A stretch of 64,000 nucleotides of DNA from Tilletiaria anomala UBC 951 (Eukaryota; Basidiomycota; Exobasidiomycetes; Georgefischeriales; Tilletiariaceae): the NCBI RefSeq assembly GCF_000711695.1, contig NW_013546965.1, positions 1 through 64,000 on the forward strand, read 5' to 3'. Below are positions 1-12,413 of the stretch, one piece after another. The translations under genes were made by a program, and so were the position numbers. Below the pieces are notes generated by a model, which was given only the letters and a program-made list of their open reading frames with translations, was not told the DNA's origin and made no database searches. The first letter of the stretch is position 1, and each line of letters opens with the position of its first letter.

Positions 1-980
1 GGAGAAGGGAGTGGGCACCAGGCCGCTGTTGCTCGTTACTCTTTAGCGTAGTTTTGGCCCACTCGCATCAGGCAACGCACCGGGACGGTCACAACGCGGG
101 GGAGGGGGTAGGTGTGGGGGAGAGCATGTACATGGAAACATCACAGCAGTCTAGTCTGGGTCTCCTTCCAAATGACACTCAATACGTACATACATACATA
201 CATACATACATACATACATACATACATACATACATCACATGCATGCAGCCCCCGTTCTTCTCGCCTCCGGAAACAAATCGGAGTCCACCAGCTGGCACAG
301 ATCCGGGGCGACGAGGAAGAAAAAGTACCAAGCACAGAGTCAGAAACAACCACCTCCCGCCTCACGATGGACCGGAGGCCTGGGGTAACCCAGAGCGGAG
401 GTCTCCTTGTTCCGCTGTGCCCCACCTGTGTGGTGTGCTCATTGCGTCGAGGTGCCTCGCTGCTTTTGTGCGTCTTCCTTGCACTGGTATACACCAGAGC
501 ACAGTGCACAAGACGAACGTTAGCACATGCATCTGTCTCCTTTATCATGTTTTCCTCTCCTCTGGTCCCCCCGAGCTTCGCAGTCTCATCAGATGTAACA
601 GGCAATATGCATACCTCTTTGTTCCTTCTATATCCTGCCCCATACGCAGCCCATTGCTATGTGCCTAAATGAGCGACTCGGCCCTCTGCCACCGCGTCGT
701 CTGGTCCGGTCGCAAATGCTCGTCTCCCCAGGCCCCAACCCAGTGCAGAGCTGCGTGCGCCCTGCACTGTGCGGATTAGAGTCAGCAGCGTAGAGCGTGG
801 ACGAACCGACACACCCGGTGGTATCCGTGTCGTCCTAGTCCCCTCTTGTCTTCCTACCCACTCGCTCTTGCTCGCTTGCTCGTACAGCATTCGTCGTGTA
901 TGTAAAACGGAGGCGAGCTGTAGCAAAAGCATATTCGATCCCACGTCGGACCGGCTGGCCCGGCCGAAAACAAACATAGG
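1..980. other. 5' flank of window, no gene recognised
   Basis: Overlapping open frames on both strands look like chance frames in GC-rich DNA: none has family motifs or a consistent splice structure. The stretch holds a TACA microsatellite and CT-rich tracts, and its right end is the promoter side of the hydrolase starting at 981. A gene ending just left of the window cannot be excluded. Confidence 0.5.
187..234. repeat. (TACA)n microsatellite
   Basis: Twelve perfect tandem copies of the tetranucleotide TACA (CATA register). The same motif recurs at 56439-56482. Confidence 0.97.
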
Positions 981-2783
981 ATGGAGACGACCTTCCACAT
1001 GCGCGACGGCGTCCAGCTGCGAGGACAGATCCACGACCCTCCCTCTTGCACCACCCCAAAGGCACTCTGCATCATCGCGCATGTGAGTCAGCCAGCAGCA
1101 GCAAGTGAGCCTGCGTGATCTTGCCTCGTGGCGAAATGTGGAGAAGAGCCCTCCTTCGGGTTCCCCCACGGCGAGCGTGCCGGGCCACCGGCACTCGGGT
1201 GCACATGGGGCTCCCCCCTTTCCGGCCTTGACGTTGGCTTGCCGGGAACGCCTGCTCTCGTATCTTGCACAATATGCGCTCGCGCCTTTGCAGGTTGGAA
1301 TATGGACGACTCTCGAGCTCCAAAGGCCGAGGAAGGTCTGAGCAGGCAAGCTCCATCTGCCTTGGAGAGCGCATACAACCTTGTTCCATCCGCCTATACA
1401 TGTGTGCCCTTACCCATTCCGCACGTCCACACCTTCATACGGGATGCTGCTGGGTAGCATGATACTCTCGCAGACGCACACCGTCACCGGGAGTGCCGCC
1501 GCATTGCGCAAGTCGGCTGCCCGTCTCGCGCGCCCTTGGAGCAGGCAGTAGGTACTGACCAGCTCCTTGCTCTTCCTCCATTCGCTCCCTCTTCCACCGC
1601 GGCAAACGATTCATACTGGCCCCCAGCCGTATGCACGCCTCGGCGGCTCCCTGGACGACCATGTCGTCCAGTCGCTCGCGTATGCGCTCTCTTCGGCCTC
1701 CTCCCCGCAGCCTCACGCTGCAGCCACCGCCACCGCCACCGCGCCGCGCACATGCGTGCCAGCACGTGTCGTCCTCGTCAACGCTCGTGGCGCGAGCAGC
1801 GGCAGCTACTTGGCAGGAGCTGCTGACGCTGCCGACTCGGCCGGTTCGGCCAGCTGGACCGGCAGCACCGAGGCCGCAGACTTTCAGGCGGTGCTGGACA
1901 TTTCGATCGAGCAGTTCGCAGCCGCATGGCCACATGCAGCAGGGGTCCCATTGGTGCTATGCGTACGTCCTACTGCTAAACTGCCGCAAGTGCGGACAAG
2001 TTCCGACAGCGATGCCTGAACTATGACATGAAACCCCTTCTTCTGCTTTTATCCCCCCCCCACGCACACAGGGCTACTCAGCCGGGGCATTGTAGTGAGC
2101 GGCAAGCTGCGCCTACCTATCTGGCGGCACGCACATGTGTGCGTATCCGATATTGCCCTTGCTAACACACCTCCCCTCCCCCTTTTCCCGCACCAGTGCA
2201 TCCTCTGCGCGGCGACCAGCCGAGCGGCGCATCCAACTGCAGCCCGATGTGACACCGAGCGCTGCGGCGTTGCGCACAAAGTACGTCCTGCTCTCCTACC
2301 CGCTCGACGTGCTCTGGGCCCTCTCGCTCTTTCGCAGCGGTACGTATACCAAGCGCCTCGAAGCGCTCTTGCAGCCTCCGCAAGCGCCACGCGATGCAGA
2401 TCAGGCGATACCTATTGACGTGTTGATGGTGCATGGTAATGAGGATCAGTTCACCAAAAAGACGGTACGTTGTGCACTCCTCATCCAAAGCTGACAGTGA
2501 CGCTGCTGCATCTCTTCATGCGCACGGGGCTCTCTCTGAACTTGCCTTTCCCATTCGGCAGAGCTACGACAATCTGTGCCTGCGTTTGGCCAGCATTGCA
2601 GCAGACTCAGCTGTCGCGATGAGCAATAAAGCGGCCGATGCTGGCGCTGCTGCTGCCGTATCTCCCCCCGCTACTTTCCGACACCACTGCATCGAAGGCG
2701 CGGACCACTTCTGGCGATCAAAGCGTCAGCGCCAACAAATGATCGAGGTGATCATGCGGTTCCTTGGGCCTGAGGAAATTTAA
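981..2783 (+). CDS. Alpha/beta hydrolase, five exons
   Basis: Exons 981-1082, 1627-1962, 2072-2094, 2197-2464 and 2562-2783 give a protein of about 316 residues; all phases agree and all introns are GT-AG. The join of exons 1 and 2 recreates HPYARLGGSLDD, the oxyanion-side motif of small fungal and bacterial alpha/beta hydrolases. Exon 3 holds the nucleophile elbow GYSAGA with Ser as nucleophile. Exon 4 ends in VHGNEDQF (acid Asp region), and exon 5 has the catalytic His in EGADHFW. All three triad positions are therefore visible. There is no signal peptide, so it is probably cytosolic. Substrate is unknown. Intron 1 is 544 nt, against about 100 nt for the others. The start METTFHMRDG is the first ATG in frame with the motif. 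Confidence 0.85.
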
Positions 2784-4056
2784 CCAAGCTTCATTGACCA
2801 TCGTATGCACATACATTCGGCCTCCGGCGGCGACCCAGCTTCTCTTCGTGCAGCTCTCATCCAACGCTCGAGAACCCCTCCCCCCTTCTTTCTCACTGCC
2901 ATACAAAGTGACCGCGGGTCAGCGAAGATCTCCCACCTGACGATATGAAGATCAGGAGGGCCAGGTGCGCGTCGGCGGTCGCCGCTGCCGGATGCTCTAA
3001 CTCGCGTCACCCGAGGAACATGAGCATTCGTCGATATACCAGCACCCAGTGCTTGCGCCACCAAGCGTTGCTCGGCATCGACGCGGATCGTCGACGAGTG
3101 CCGGCCACCTCGCTCTGGCGCGAGGGCTGGACCCAGCGCGTCAAAGTCCTACAACGCGCTGTGGTTGCCAGTGGGCCCCTGCCAGGCGCTTAGACAAGGC
3201 AGGAGAACGCACCGTCCTTATTCAACGGGGACACGGCGGCCCGCTGGCAAGACCCTCGTGCGTTGCTCATGCTGGACCGTGCTCTTCGATCGTGGTCTCC
3301 TCCGAGCCCGAGGAGAAGCGATCGATGATTTTGGAAAGCGGAAGCGTCTGCGTGAACGCTAGTGTTGAGGCGTGTAGGTCTGTGTAGCGCGCCAGACGGC
3401 AAAGGAGCGGGGGCAAGCGACTCGGGTTCAATGCTAAGCGGGTAGCAGCGTTGCACCTTGGCGGATGGAGCGGTAGCAGAAAGCCTATGATGACGCTCAA
3501 CAGGACGGGCCGAATCAGACCAGTTCCATTTGACCGGGGACGAACAGGTAGCGCACCTGCGCAACCGATGGCCATGACTATGACCTGCGGATGTGGTTGT
3601 GGCGTAGAAGTCTAGTCGTAGACACAGCACGCTGTCTAGTGGTGCCTGCACCGCGGCTCCAGCCCACGCGTTCTGGTGTGGTGACAGCTTCTTCCGGATC
3701 CCGACGCTCGAAAGGCACGTCGAGGGAATGAGCTTCTCTGGTCAGCTTCAACCCAGCAACACCGATGGATAGGTGGTACCCAAGTGTAAAGCGAGGATAG
3801 AACAGCCGGCTGTGGAGGCATGTATGGCCGCAAGAGAAAGTCGCAGAAACTCGAGAGTTGGAATGTATAAACAGGTGATATATCCCTGCGCATGAAGAGG
3901 TATAGACGCCGAGTATAGTACAGATGCAAATGAAAAAGAACAGCGTCACCCCATCATCATCTCGCAGCCTCCAGGGTACGCAGAGACGACGCAAGGACGC
4001 AGGCTGAGCCTGCCGCCAGCCGCCAGCCGCCAGCCGTAGCGCTAGCCGCGGGTACA
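2784..4056. other. Convergent intergenic region, no gene recognised
   Basis: This 1.27 kb lies between two genes that end towards each other. Several frames of 60-160 codons are open on both strands, including a minus frame starting at 3575 with a hydrophobic stretch near its N-terminus. None matches a family I know or joins into a consistent spliced model. Part is 3' UTR of both neighbours. It is long for this genome, so a small fast-evolving gene is possible. Confidence 0.4.
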
Positions 4057-5996
4057 TCACCACTTCTTGACATCACCCAAGTACGTGTCCTCGTGCGGCG
4101 TGAAGCTCTTAGAGGGGAAGAACAAGGGGAGGCAGAAGAAGGTAAAGAGGCAGAGAACAACGCTGCCCCAGAGCAGCGACGTGGCCATGATGACGTGCGG
4201 CGGCGTGGCGAACGCGTGCGCCTCAGGCTGCTTGGTGGCCGGCTTGTCCCCTGGGTTGGTCGTGTTCGCCACGTCGGGGAACTTAGGGATCCCCCAGTCG
4301 TCAAGGAAGATGCGCTTCAATGAGACGTCCGTGCTGATCACTGCAGCGTACGTGGCAAACGTAGAGAGAAAGACCAAGAAGAAATAGATGTCAGCTGCGC
4401 CATCACGCGCCTGGAGGTGGCCCCCTCCGCCCGGAACTACTGGGACGGCAGAGCAGTACTCACTCGGGTAGTCCTGATGCGAGGTACTCGCGACAAAGTC
4501 GACCGTGTGCGACTGGGGAAAGCCGCCGGGCATGTTGCTGAGACTTATCACGAACTCCGCGCCGCGCTGGAGATGTGAGTTGCCCTGCAGGCTGGCCTGG
4601 CAGTGCGTGTCGCCGGGGCCGTTGTCAAGGAGGGCAAAGGCGTAATGCACCTTGCGGCTGCGGTAACGCTCGACAACATACGACGTGTTGGCAATGACGT
4701 CGTTGCGTGCGTACTTGCTGATGGTGTTCTGGTTGCCGTTGAGGCCGTAGTGCCACTGGTCACCGGTCGTACCCGTGCAAGTCGCGTTCGTGAACGGCCG
4801 GCTCGAGGAGATCCAGGCATACGAACCAGGGTTGCCGATCCAGAATTTGACATTGTTGTCGTACACCTTGGTCTTCTTGAGCAGTGCGTAGCGCTGCGTT
4901 GCCTGCCCACCCATCGAGTGCCCAAGGACGACGGCGCCCTTCATGTTGGGGAACTTCGCGGTGTCAAACACCATGTCGAGAAACTTGTCCACGACCTCGT
5001 ACGACGTGATGCTGTGCGCCAGATTCGGCGAGCGCGAATTCCCGCCGTGGTTCCACTGCGAGCCGTGGAACACGAGCTCGTTCGCTTGCGATGCACCCGC
5101 TTTTTGGTCGACCTCGTTCATCCACGCCGGGCCGATGATCAGCACCGACTTCAAATTGATGTCCGGATTGGTCCCACGTTTTACGATAATGTTGAGTGCG
5201 TTTTGAACATAGTTGGTGCTGCAGGTTGGTCCGGTCAGCTCAGCTCAGCTTCGCCTGCCTCTATCTCTCTCCCTTTTAGGCACTTGCTCTGCGAATGTGC
5301 AACTCACTAGGCCCATGAATCGCGCGGCTTGCCTGGCCAGACGATGATCGTCTTCTGAATGTTTGCCGGATCGTAGTCGGAGTTGACATAGAACGGCATG
5401 ATCGCGTTCTCCTTAATGACCATAGTCCTGTTCAGCGTGAAATTGGGAAGATTGGTCGGCAGGGCCGTCCAACCACCAGCATCATCATGGGTTGCATTCG
5501 CATTGGGGATGTACGGAGTGGGAAGGTTGATCGGCAGTTGTTGTCCTCCTTCCACGTCGGTCGGAATGAGTGTGCCCTGCTTGTAGAAGTTGTTGTCGGT
5601 CTGATTCAGACCGGGCAGATTCAGTGCCATGTAAGCGGCCCCCAAGGGATCCGTCGCGGACTTGTTCACTATCGCCTGCTGCTGGTCTGCTGTCGGGGCT
5701 TGCATAACAGCGGCATTTGTCTGTTGCCGCGGTTGCAGCCGCTGCTGCTCGTGTATACCGTCCCCGGCGGGAGGAGCGAGCGTCTCGGCCCTCCCCAGCC
5801 CCGCGAGCTTGGCGTGTCGGCTGCGCAGGGAAGATGCACCTGCATCGGTTCTGAGGGCGCTATGCACAGAGGAGGCGGGGAAGGTGCCGCTGTTGCCGAG
5901 GTTCAACACGTCGAGTTCATCTGCCAGCACGCTGCTGCTACAGCTGCTGCTGGCGAGCAGGGCGAGCGAGAGCGCGAGGGCACGGACCGGACGCAT
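4057..5996 (-). CDS. Secreted, membrane-anchored alpha/beta hydrolase
   Basis: Exons (transcript order) 5996-5308, 5218-4464 and 4394-4057 encode about 593 residues. The start at 5996 gives a hydrophobic signal peptide (MRPVRALALSLALLASSS). The first intron splits a Tyr codon and has canonical borders. The second intron (4395-4463, 69 nt, a multiple of three and free of stops) has good borders but could be retained, adding 23 residues. The hydrolase core has the elbow GHSMGGQ and a late HSHLQ/SHTVDF region that could supply His. Two hydrophobic helices at the C-terminus, the second ending near LFFPSK, suggest anchoring in the plasma membrane or secretory pathway. An N-linked glycosylation-rich N-terminal domain (several N-x-T) precedes the core. 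Substrate unknown. Confidence 0.8.
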
Positions 5997-6627
5997 GGCT
6001 CGCTGCTCTGTTGTCCACAAGTGTTGATTAGCGGCTCGCCTTGGAGGGGGCGAGGGAGTGGGTCTGACGAGGGGCGCGGATAGGAGTCAAAGAGAGGCAG
6101 CGCTGACGGTACATGCAATAACAATTCATCGTTTCCAAGTAAGCAGCGTCCAGGTCGTGGTGGTGGAACCTGGAGTGCCAAATGATTCGTGGGAGAGCGA
6201 GAGAGCGAGGTGGGGCTCTCAAACTTTGTCATGACTGTCTCATCTCGCATCCGCACCTTTTGAGCCTCGTGACACGCGGCGACGGGGAAGGGAGGCGAGC
6301 CAGTCCGCCAGCCTCGAAGCGAGAAAACAAAACCTGCCAAGGGATGACTGGCATGCTCGCCAAGCCATTCCTTACGTAAGCACACTGGCTCGTTCGCTCC
6401 CTATCTCCCCCCTTTTGTTTTGGCAAGGGACTCCTCCTCGCTCATTTACATGGACACATGCACCACATGGGAGTCTCAGCTCATCTCGTGTCGCCGGGCG
6501 CCGTCGCGGAGATGACCATCACGGATGGCACCACCAGCTGCATGTAGACCTCGAAGCAACAACACCACGCGAATACATCTGCAGTCATGCATTTATATAT
6601 ACATATACACTCGCATACATCCACGTC
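5997..6627. other. Intergenic, probable promoter of the secreted hydrolase
   Basis: About 630 bp between two minus-strand genes. It should hold the 3' UTR of the methyltransferase gene and the promoter and 5' UTR of the hydrolase. I see CT-rich stretches and no protein motif. Confidence 0.5.
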
Positions 6628-8430
6628 TCACACCAGGACCCATCCGATCTGCATGTACACGTACTCGGTCCGCGTGCCCGCCCGGCCCTCGCCCCCCTCT
6701 TCCTCCGCAGGGCGTCGCGGCGCGAACCTCGACGAGCGCCACCGGACACCGGCAAAGTCGTCGTAGCCGACCATGACACACTGCGAGAGCGTTCGCAGCT
6801 GCCAGTCCTTCTCTTTGCCGCCGCTGCTGCTGTGCACACCAGCCGGAGGAAAGACCTCATGCAGCTTGTCGATCTCCCCTGCATGCGTTTGTCGAAGCGG
6901 GGACAATACGTGCATCAGCGGCAGCGTGCTAGCTACCCCTGGCCCTGCACCCGCACTTGTACGTTCATCTCCACCATGCTGCTCGCCGTGCGCGGACGCC
7001 AGCTTCGGCTTGGCCAAGTGCCTGGCCGCGACAGCGCGGATCCACACCGGATGGGCCGTGTCGTAAATGCAATCTGCCACGATTAGCGTGTCGAACGTTC
7101 CCGTCAGCGTCGGCGCTGCGCCATGCTCGCCTTCTCCTTCTGCTTCCTCCTCCTCATGAGCGTGTGCCCGATCGGTAGCGAGGACCGCTGCCGCCGGCAG
7201 CGTCTGCGCGGTCGAATCCCGGCTCGTGTACGCTGCGCCATGTGCATCGGTCCCCGGCGCGCCTTCGGTGGGTAGCGATGCGCGATATACCTCGTACCAG
7301 TCCAGCTCGCAGCAGTCGATCCTACCCGCCACGCGGCTCCGACTGGGCTGCTGCTGCTGTTGTTGTTGTTCTTTCATCCATAACTCGACGTTCTGGCGCA
7401 AGTTCGCCAGCACGTTCGGATGGTGATCGGTGAGCACCAGCTCGTACGGAGGAGGCATCACTTGCTCGTTTGCCGCATCCTCTTTCGCGACCCTCGCGCT
7501 GTGCTGCTGCTCCAGGAAGGAAGCCAGTGCGAGCCCAGCAAGGCCTGTCCCGGCTCCCAGCTCGAGAATTCTTCGCGGTGCGGCAGTCGGCTGCGGCGCT
7601 AGCGGACTCTGACCAGCTTTTTCCCCGCCCGGCGCTCTACGCGTCGTAGCCGCCAGCAGCTCCCACGCGAGCAGCGGCGCAGCGCCCCATGTTCGCCCTC
7701 CCAGTGCGTCTGCGACGAGCGTCTGGTCGCGCAGCGTGACCTTGACTTCCGCTTCTGGTGGAGGGGCTGCGCCGGCAGGTCTGGTTGATAGGCTCTTGTG
7801 GAATGAGTGGAAACGGTACGTAAGGGTCGAGGGGCCGGAAGCTGCGAGCAAACAGAAAAAGGGAGGGATGAGAATACTGTAGCTCGAACGATGAAATGCA
7901 CACATCGAGGCATGCTACACACCAGATTTCCCGGCAGTCATGGAGAGCAGTACAGCAGCATCATCCAATGCGAGATCTGTGTCCATCATTTCGTCCTTTA
8001 GCGTCCCCCCTTGACCGGATTCCATGCCGTGTTTCCCATCGTTCCGTTGACCAACATCGTTGACAAGCGTGACCTTCCCCGAGATCAATCGCTGCAGCCA
8101 CGCGCGAGCCGTACGTTCCTCAAACTCATCACCGACGGCATCTCCGCCTGCGAGTGTAGGCACATCATGCACCCCCTCACCCTCTTCGCTTTCGCGCTGG
8201 TGCTCTTCATCACCACCCTCGACGTAGACTGGCGGCCCGACATGATGTGTCGTGCCACTTTCCCTGCCGCGGTCTGCGGGGGAGCTCCGTGCGGGGAGAC
8301 CGTAGCCTCTCCTCAGGGCGTTGAGAGCTCGAAGAGCATCACCAGTGGACAGAAGAGGTGTGCGCAAGGAGGGCAGGTCGCGTGAAGGAATGAACGCGCC
8401 TTCATCGTCGTGTGGCTGCCTCGACACCAT
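6628..8430 (-). CDS. Family-16 (METTL21/EFM-type) methyltransferase-like protein
   Basis: Exons 8430-7923 and 7841-6628 joined by an 81-nt GT-AG intron give about 573 residues. The second exon carries a seven-beta-strand SAM methyltransferase of the family that modifies Lys in translation factors: TWGAA before the core, motif I LELGAGTGLAG, the acidic LTDHH at the end of strand 2, ELDWYE, and the family-16 post-II motif VADCIYD. The ~170-residue N-terminal part with a conserved-looking ALRALNALRRGYGLP recalls yeast Efm2 (YBR271W), which methylates EF2; that assignment is inference. A poly-Gln run and Glu-rich linkers interrupt the core. The start is uncertain: the frame is open to 8655 without ATG, so an upstream exon may exist. 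Confidence 0.75.
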
Positions 8431-9448
8431 CCCCGCTCGCTTCTGTACTAAACTTGTGCCCTCTCTTTCCGCCAGGGCCTTTCCCCTCGCAGCATTGCTC
8501 GTCGTCTGTAAAATGTGAAGGCTCGACCCATCATCCGGCCGGTGTATGAGACTTCCTGCGTTTCCGGGTTTCAGAGCTTCAACGAACACGCGTTGGTCTC
8601 GCCACGTGGCGTGCGTGGCGCACAGACCGCTCGACGAAACGCGTCTGCACTTCAATACCTACTCCATCATCTGCTCACTTTCCTCCTCGTCTCACATCGC
8701 CAAGTGCATTCCACATGAGCCATTGCCAACTGCTGCAGTTGCGCTTTGTCATCACTGATCGTGAAACGTAGGATACATTGTATGCGACTACATCGCTCAT
8801 TCGCAGATGATCAGATGGGCACTGAAGACCGAAATCGAAGCTGCAATTGCTGAGCCTCACATCCGAGGATGGGAGCAGGAATGTACGTTTCACGTTGGAA
8901 AGATGGCCTGCAACGATCAGCGCTCTACCAAGGAGCAATTGCTTTCAGCAGCTTCTCTCTCCCGCATCGCAGTGGGTATCATGTTACCTTGACCACGGTA
9001 CCATGCTCTACGATACCGCATGGGGTACCCTGTCGTCGTCCCCTTCCCACACGTTCTTAGCGGTTTCAGACCGGAGAGCGAGGTGCAGATTGGCGCTACC
9101 TCAGATCCTCTACAATTCATTCCATCCCAAAGCGCACAGGACAGAATTGGCCGCATGATCAGCGGAAGACAGGATGGCGGATGCGTCAGGTGCTGGGAGC
9201 TACCTCGTATCCATCGCCTGACGGCTTGACTCGCGATTGCGTTCAGAACGCTCTGTCATGTTCTCCGCCTATCGCGACGGGCCGAGGCGTTGATCTGGCG
9301 AACATCCGTTAGATGGACCGAGCGACAAGGCGATCATGGTAGAATCACGCTGTCGTATCACGGCCGCACTGCGCCGGTGACGCGATGCGCCTTTTGCCCA
9401 GGTTGCAAGCGACGATTGCATGTTATCTTAAGGACACTTCGCCAGCAT
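8431..9448. other. Intergenic, possible unrecognised gene
   Basis: About 1 kb between two minus-strand genes. Part is the promoter of the methyltransferase. On the plus strand a frame starting at 8807 reads IEAAIAEPHIRGWEQE and looks protein-like, but I could not extend it into a credible spliced model or recognise a family. Confidence 0.35.
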
Positions 9449-10049
9449 TCACTCAATGTCCTCCAACGGCAATGGTACGCTTGCTGCTTTCTGGCGTCCG
9501 CGCGGCTTGGCATCTTGCGCCTGATCAGTGGGAAAGAATGACTTCGTCATACATTGCACTTTGGATGGAAGATCCCCAATTCTTTTATAAGGCGAGCTCC
9601 TTACTCACAAGCCGATATTTACTGAGCCACACTTTGCACACCATCTCGTAATTGTCGAATCCGAGGATCCGCATTGCGCAGAGTATATGCTCGCCAGTGA
9701 TCGTTTTTCGTTTCTCGGCCATGCACCGGTCATTTGCCTCCGAGGTGATGAAGCAAATGAATTCCGACAGACACTCTGATACTGCTTCTTTCGCCTCTCT
9801 CGAGATCTTCGACGTGGCGGGGAGCGTCGCTTTCATCAGTCGGGAGATATTGGCGCTCGGTAGCAACTCCGGCTGAAACAGGGTGGCAGGAGGATGGGGG
9901 GGCGACGGCACGGCCGCATTGCTTTGCTCGCCGTCGTCTCGCATTGCTCGCAATTGCAGCTCGATATCCGTCTGCGACACCCCGCTTGCAAGCGCCTCTG
10001 CATTTGCGGATGCGTGCTGATCATCAATCTGATCTCGATCGGGGTCCAT
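9449..10049 (-). CDS. HAP3: CCAAT-binding factor subunit HAP3/NF-YB
   Basis: Exons 10049-9609 and 9520-9449 with an 88-nt GT-AG intron give 170 residues. The central ~90 residues form the NF-YB histone fold: LPSANISRLMK, then ISREAKEAVSECLSEFICFI, then EKRKTITGEHIL and the LGFDNYE segment with the KYR end. This matches the DNA- and NF-YC-binding core nearly position by position. The strong donor GTGAGTAAGG right after KYRL, and a following exon ending PLPLEDIE, show that the tail is spliced. With HAP2 and HAP5 it would bind CCAAT boxes and regulate respiratory, iron and nitrogen genes. The start MDPDRDQ is the first ATG in frame; upstream sequence is open but has no ATG. Confidence 0.92.
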
Positions 10050-10771
10050 GATCTCGAAGCCGCTTGTTTGCGCGCTCTCTGTTTGTGACCGCGGGGTGCC
10101 TGGCACTTGCAAAATGAGAAAACACAGCAAGAATATGCTGCTGCCGTTGTGCTGAGCTCACATGCGTATAGAAGCTAGGAGCACCGTGCTCAGCTTCACC
10201 TTTATGGAATGGACAGGCCAATAGCCAACTGCAAAGACAGAAACCATCATCGCGCGTAGGTCGATCAAGGTTGAATCATCCATCATCCTTCCTATAATCT
10301 CGGCAGTCGCGTCGTGCTCGCGCTTTGGGGCCGGTTCCGCACTCCACAACAGCTCCTAAGAGTGCAGAGCTCCTTAAGAAACAGACCTTGTCAGACACCA
10401 AGCCTGACAGCTCCCATTTCATTGACGGGCAGCCATCCTGTTGAGGATTATGCAATGCGACCTGGCAGATGCTCCCGTGCAAGAGGTCGTCCACTATTGC
10501 TATCTCGCCACTCAGTGGCGGGCTCATCGACCATCGCAGCGTCCTGCGCCGAATCATCTCGACCACTTTCGACTAGGACGCCACCGTGCGGCTGCTGACG
10601 AGGACCGAGGTGCACAACGCCTTTAAGCGGTCCCGAGGCCTCCGATCCTTCTGATCTGGTCGTCAAATGCTCAACTAGCATACAAAAAAAATTGATCACA
10701 CGATTAGAACAGTTCAGCACACGTCTATACGGTCACAATTTGCGTGCTTCGGCGCTGTCAACGATCACAAG
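10050..10771. promoter_or_regulatory. Divergent intergenic region HAP3 / STIMATE-family gene
   Basis: These 722 bp separate two divergently transcribed genes and must hold both promoters. No coding frame convinces. A good donor near 10162 (minus strand) and acceptor near 10110 suggest a 5' UTR intron upstream of HAP3. Confidence 0.55.
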
Positions 10772-12413
10772 ATGGATATCCTCAGTGGCACGAGCTCCTA
10801 CGTGGGAATGGCTGCCAGCCCAAGTATCAACACGCTTCAGGAAGCGGCTACGCTCCCAAGTCCTACAGGAAATACCGGTGCTCCAGAAGTGGACAGAAAT
10901 TGCCGACTACTAGGGCCTTGTGAGATTACACCAGCACCTTTGATTGTTGAGGCTCCGGAGCTTACTGTCCTGACGGCGGCAATCAGTCGCCTTGGTTTTA
11001 CAAGGCGTGATGGGCTTGCTCGTCATTGGCTCACTCATATACAAACGAAATCGTGAACACCCGCGACGAAAGTGGAAGGTCTGGTGAGGCTATCATATCG
11101 TCTAAGCTGACTGGCCACGATGATGTTTAACACATAGCTCTCGTTCAGGATCCTCGACGTCACCAAGCAAATGACCGGGCAGGTGTTCGTACATGTACTG
11201 GTATGTAGGAAATGCACCTCGACAGTCTCCTTGATATCCAGAACACTCACGCATGGCCTGCCACAACGTTCATCTGCAGAACATCATCCTGTCCGATGCG
11301 GTAGCAGCACACGGAAAGCGAAATCCATGCTCCCTCTATTTCCTTAATATCATCATCGATACGACCTTTGGTGAGCCGAACATGAGCCCTTGCGCTTGGT
11401 AGTATATATCAGCTGACAACAGTCCACTGCATACCCTTACGCAAAAGGCGTCCTCATCATCTACATCACTCTACATTGGCTCACGTATCTAATTACCGAG
11501 GTCTGGGGTTACGATGGTTTCGTGTCCGGGCAATATCGTCCGGCGGGTACGCGTGGGCGACCGAAAGTCGAATTTTGGTTCAAGCAGCTGGCGACGTACC
11601 TCGTCGCTATCTTGATCATGAAGCTCATCGTCACTGTCCTTTTCTGGCTCTTCCCGTTCCTCGTCGTGTTTGCCAAGTGGCTGATTAATTTGTTTGGCGA
11701 GCATCAAAAGGCGCAAGGTAGGCATCTCTTCTTGGCTGCGTTTGCCCGGGCGCGCTACTGACTAGCACTCGCCGTTGACGCTCGCGCCTGCAGTCTTCTT
11801 TGTTATGGCGGTCGTACCGCTCGTAATGAACGTAATACAGTTCTGGCTGATCGACTCGCTGCTTCGCCACAACCCAGAGACGAGCCGCTACTCGAAAGTC
11901 AGCGTTTTGGAGGGCGGTGCAGAGGGAGACCACGGAGATGATGATGACTACGATGAGGAAGAGGCCATCGACAGGCTCGAGGACGCGCGGGATTCGATCG
12001 GGCAGCCATCACTCCAGAGCGGTCCCGGGGTCCGGTATCGAGTACAGGAAGGGATCACGCGCGATGGCAACTCAGCATTCGTCCTTGGAGATGGTGAGGA
12101 CGGGGAGGCGAGCCTGGAGGCGAACGCGAAGCGGCACCGTGGCAATGCGGGGCCTTCACAGCCGAGCAAAGGATATGGCAGTACGCTCAAATCACCGCCA
12201 CTCCGGCCGCAGTCTTCTGGCCACGGTTCTCATCGATCTTCACTCGACGAGCTGCGATTAGAGGCTGCGTCAATATTGAGCGACGGTAAAGCCGCGAGCG
12301 CACGTAACTCGAATGAGAGCAAGAGAACGTATGCCTCATCGCCGCCACCGCGACGAGGCGAGGCCCATCACCTTTCAAGAAGCGTTGACTTCTCTCAGGA
12401 GGGTGATGCGTGA
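10772..12413 (+). CDS. STIMATE/YPL162C-family membrane protein
   Basis: Six exons (10772-10919, 10987-11083, 11149-11200, 11280-11370, 11448-11717, 11794-12413) give 425 residues with every phase consistent. Joined exons restore the family motifs LLGPFALVLQGVMGLL, IYKRNREHPRRKWKVW, DVTKQMTGQ, NPCSLYFLNIIIDTT, WFKQLATYL and FWLIDSLLR. There are about five or six hydrophobic helices, then a ~190-residue acidic and Ser-rich cytoplasmic tail. The family includes human STIMATE (TMEM110), an ER regulator of STIM1 at ER-plasma membrane contacts, and yeast YPL162C of the vacuolar membrane. STIM1 is absent from fungi, so the role here is unknown. The acceptor of intron 2 (GTTCAG) was chosen over an earlier AG because only it restores KVWILDVTKQ. 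Confidence 0.92.
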
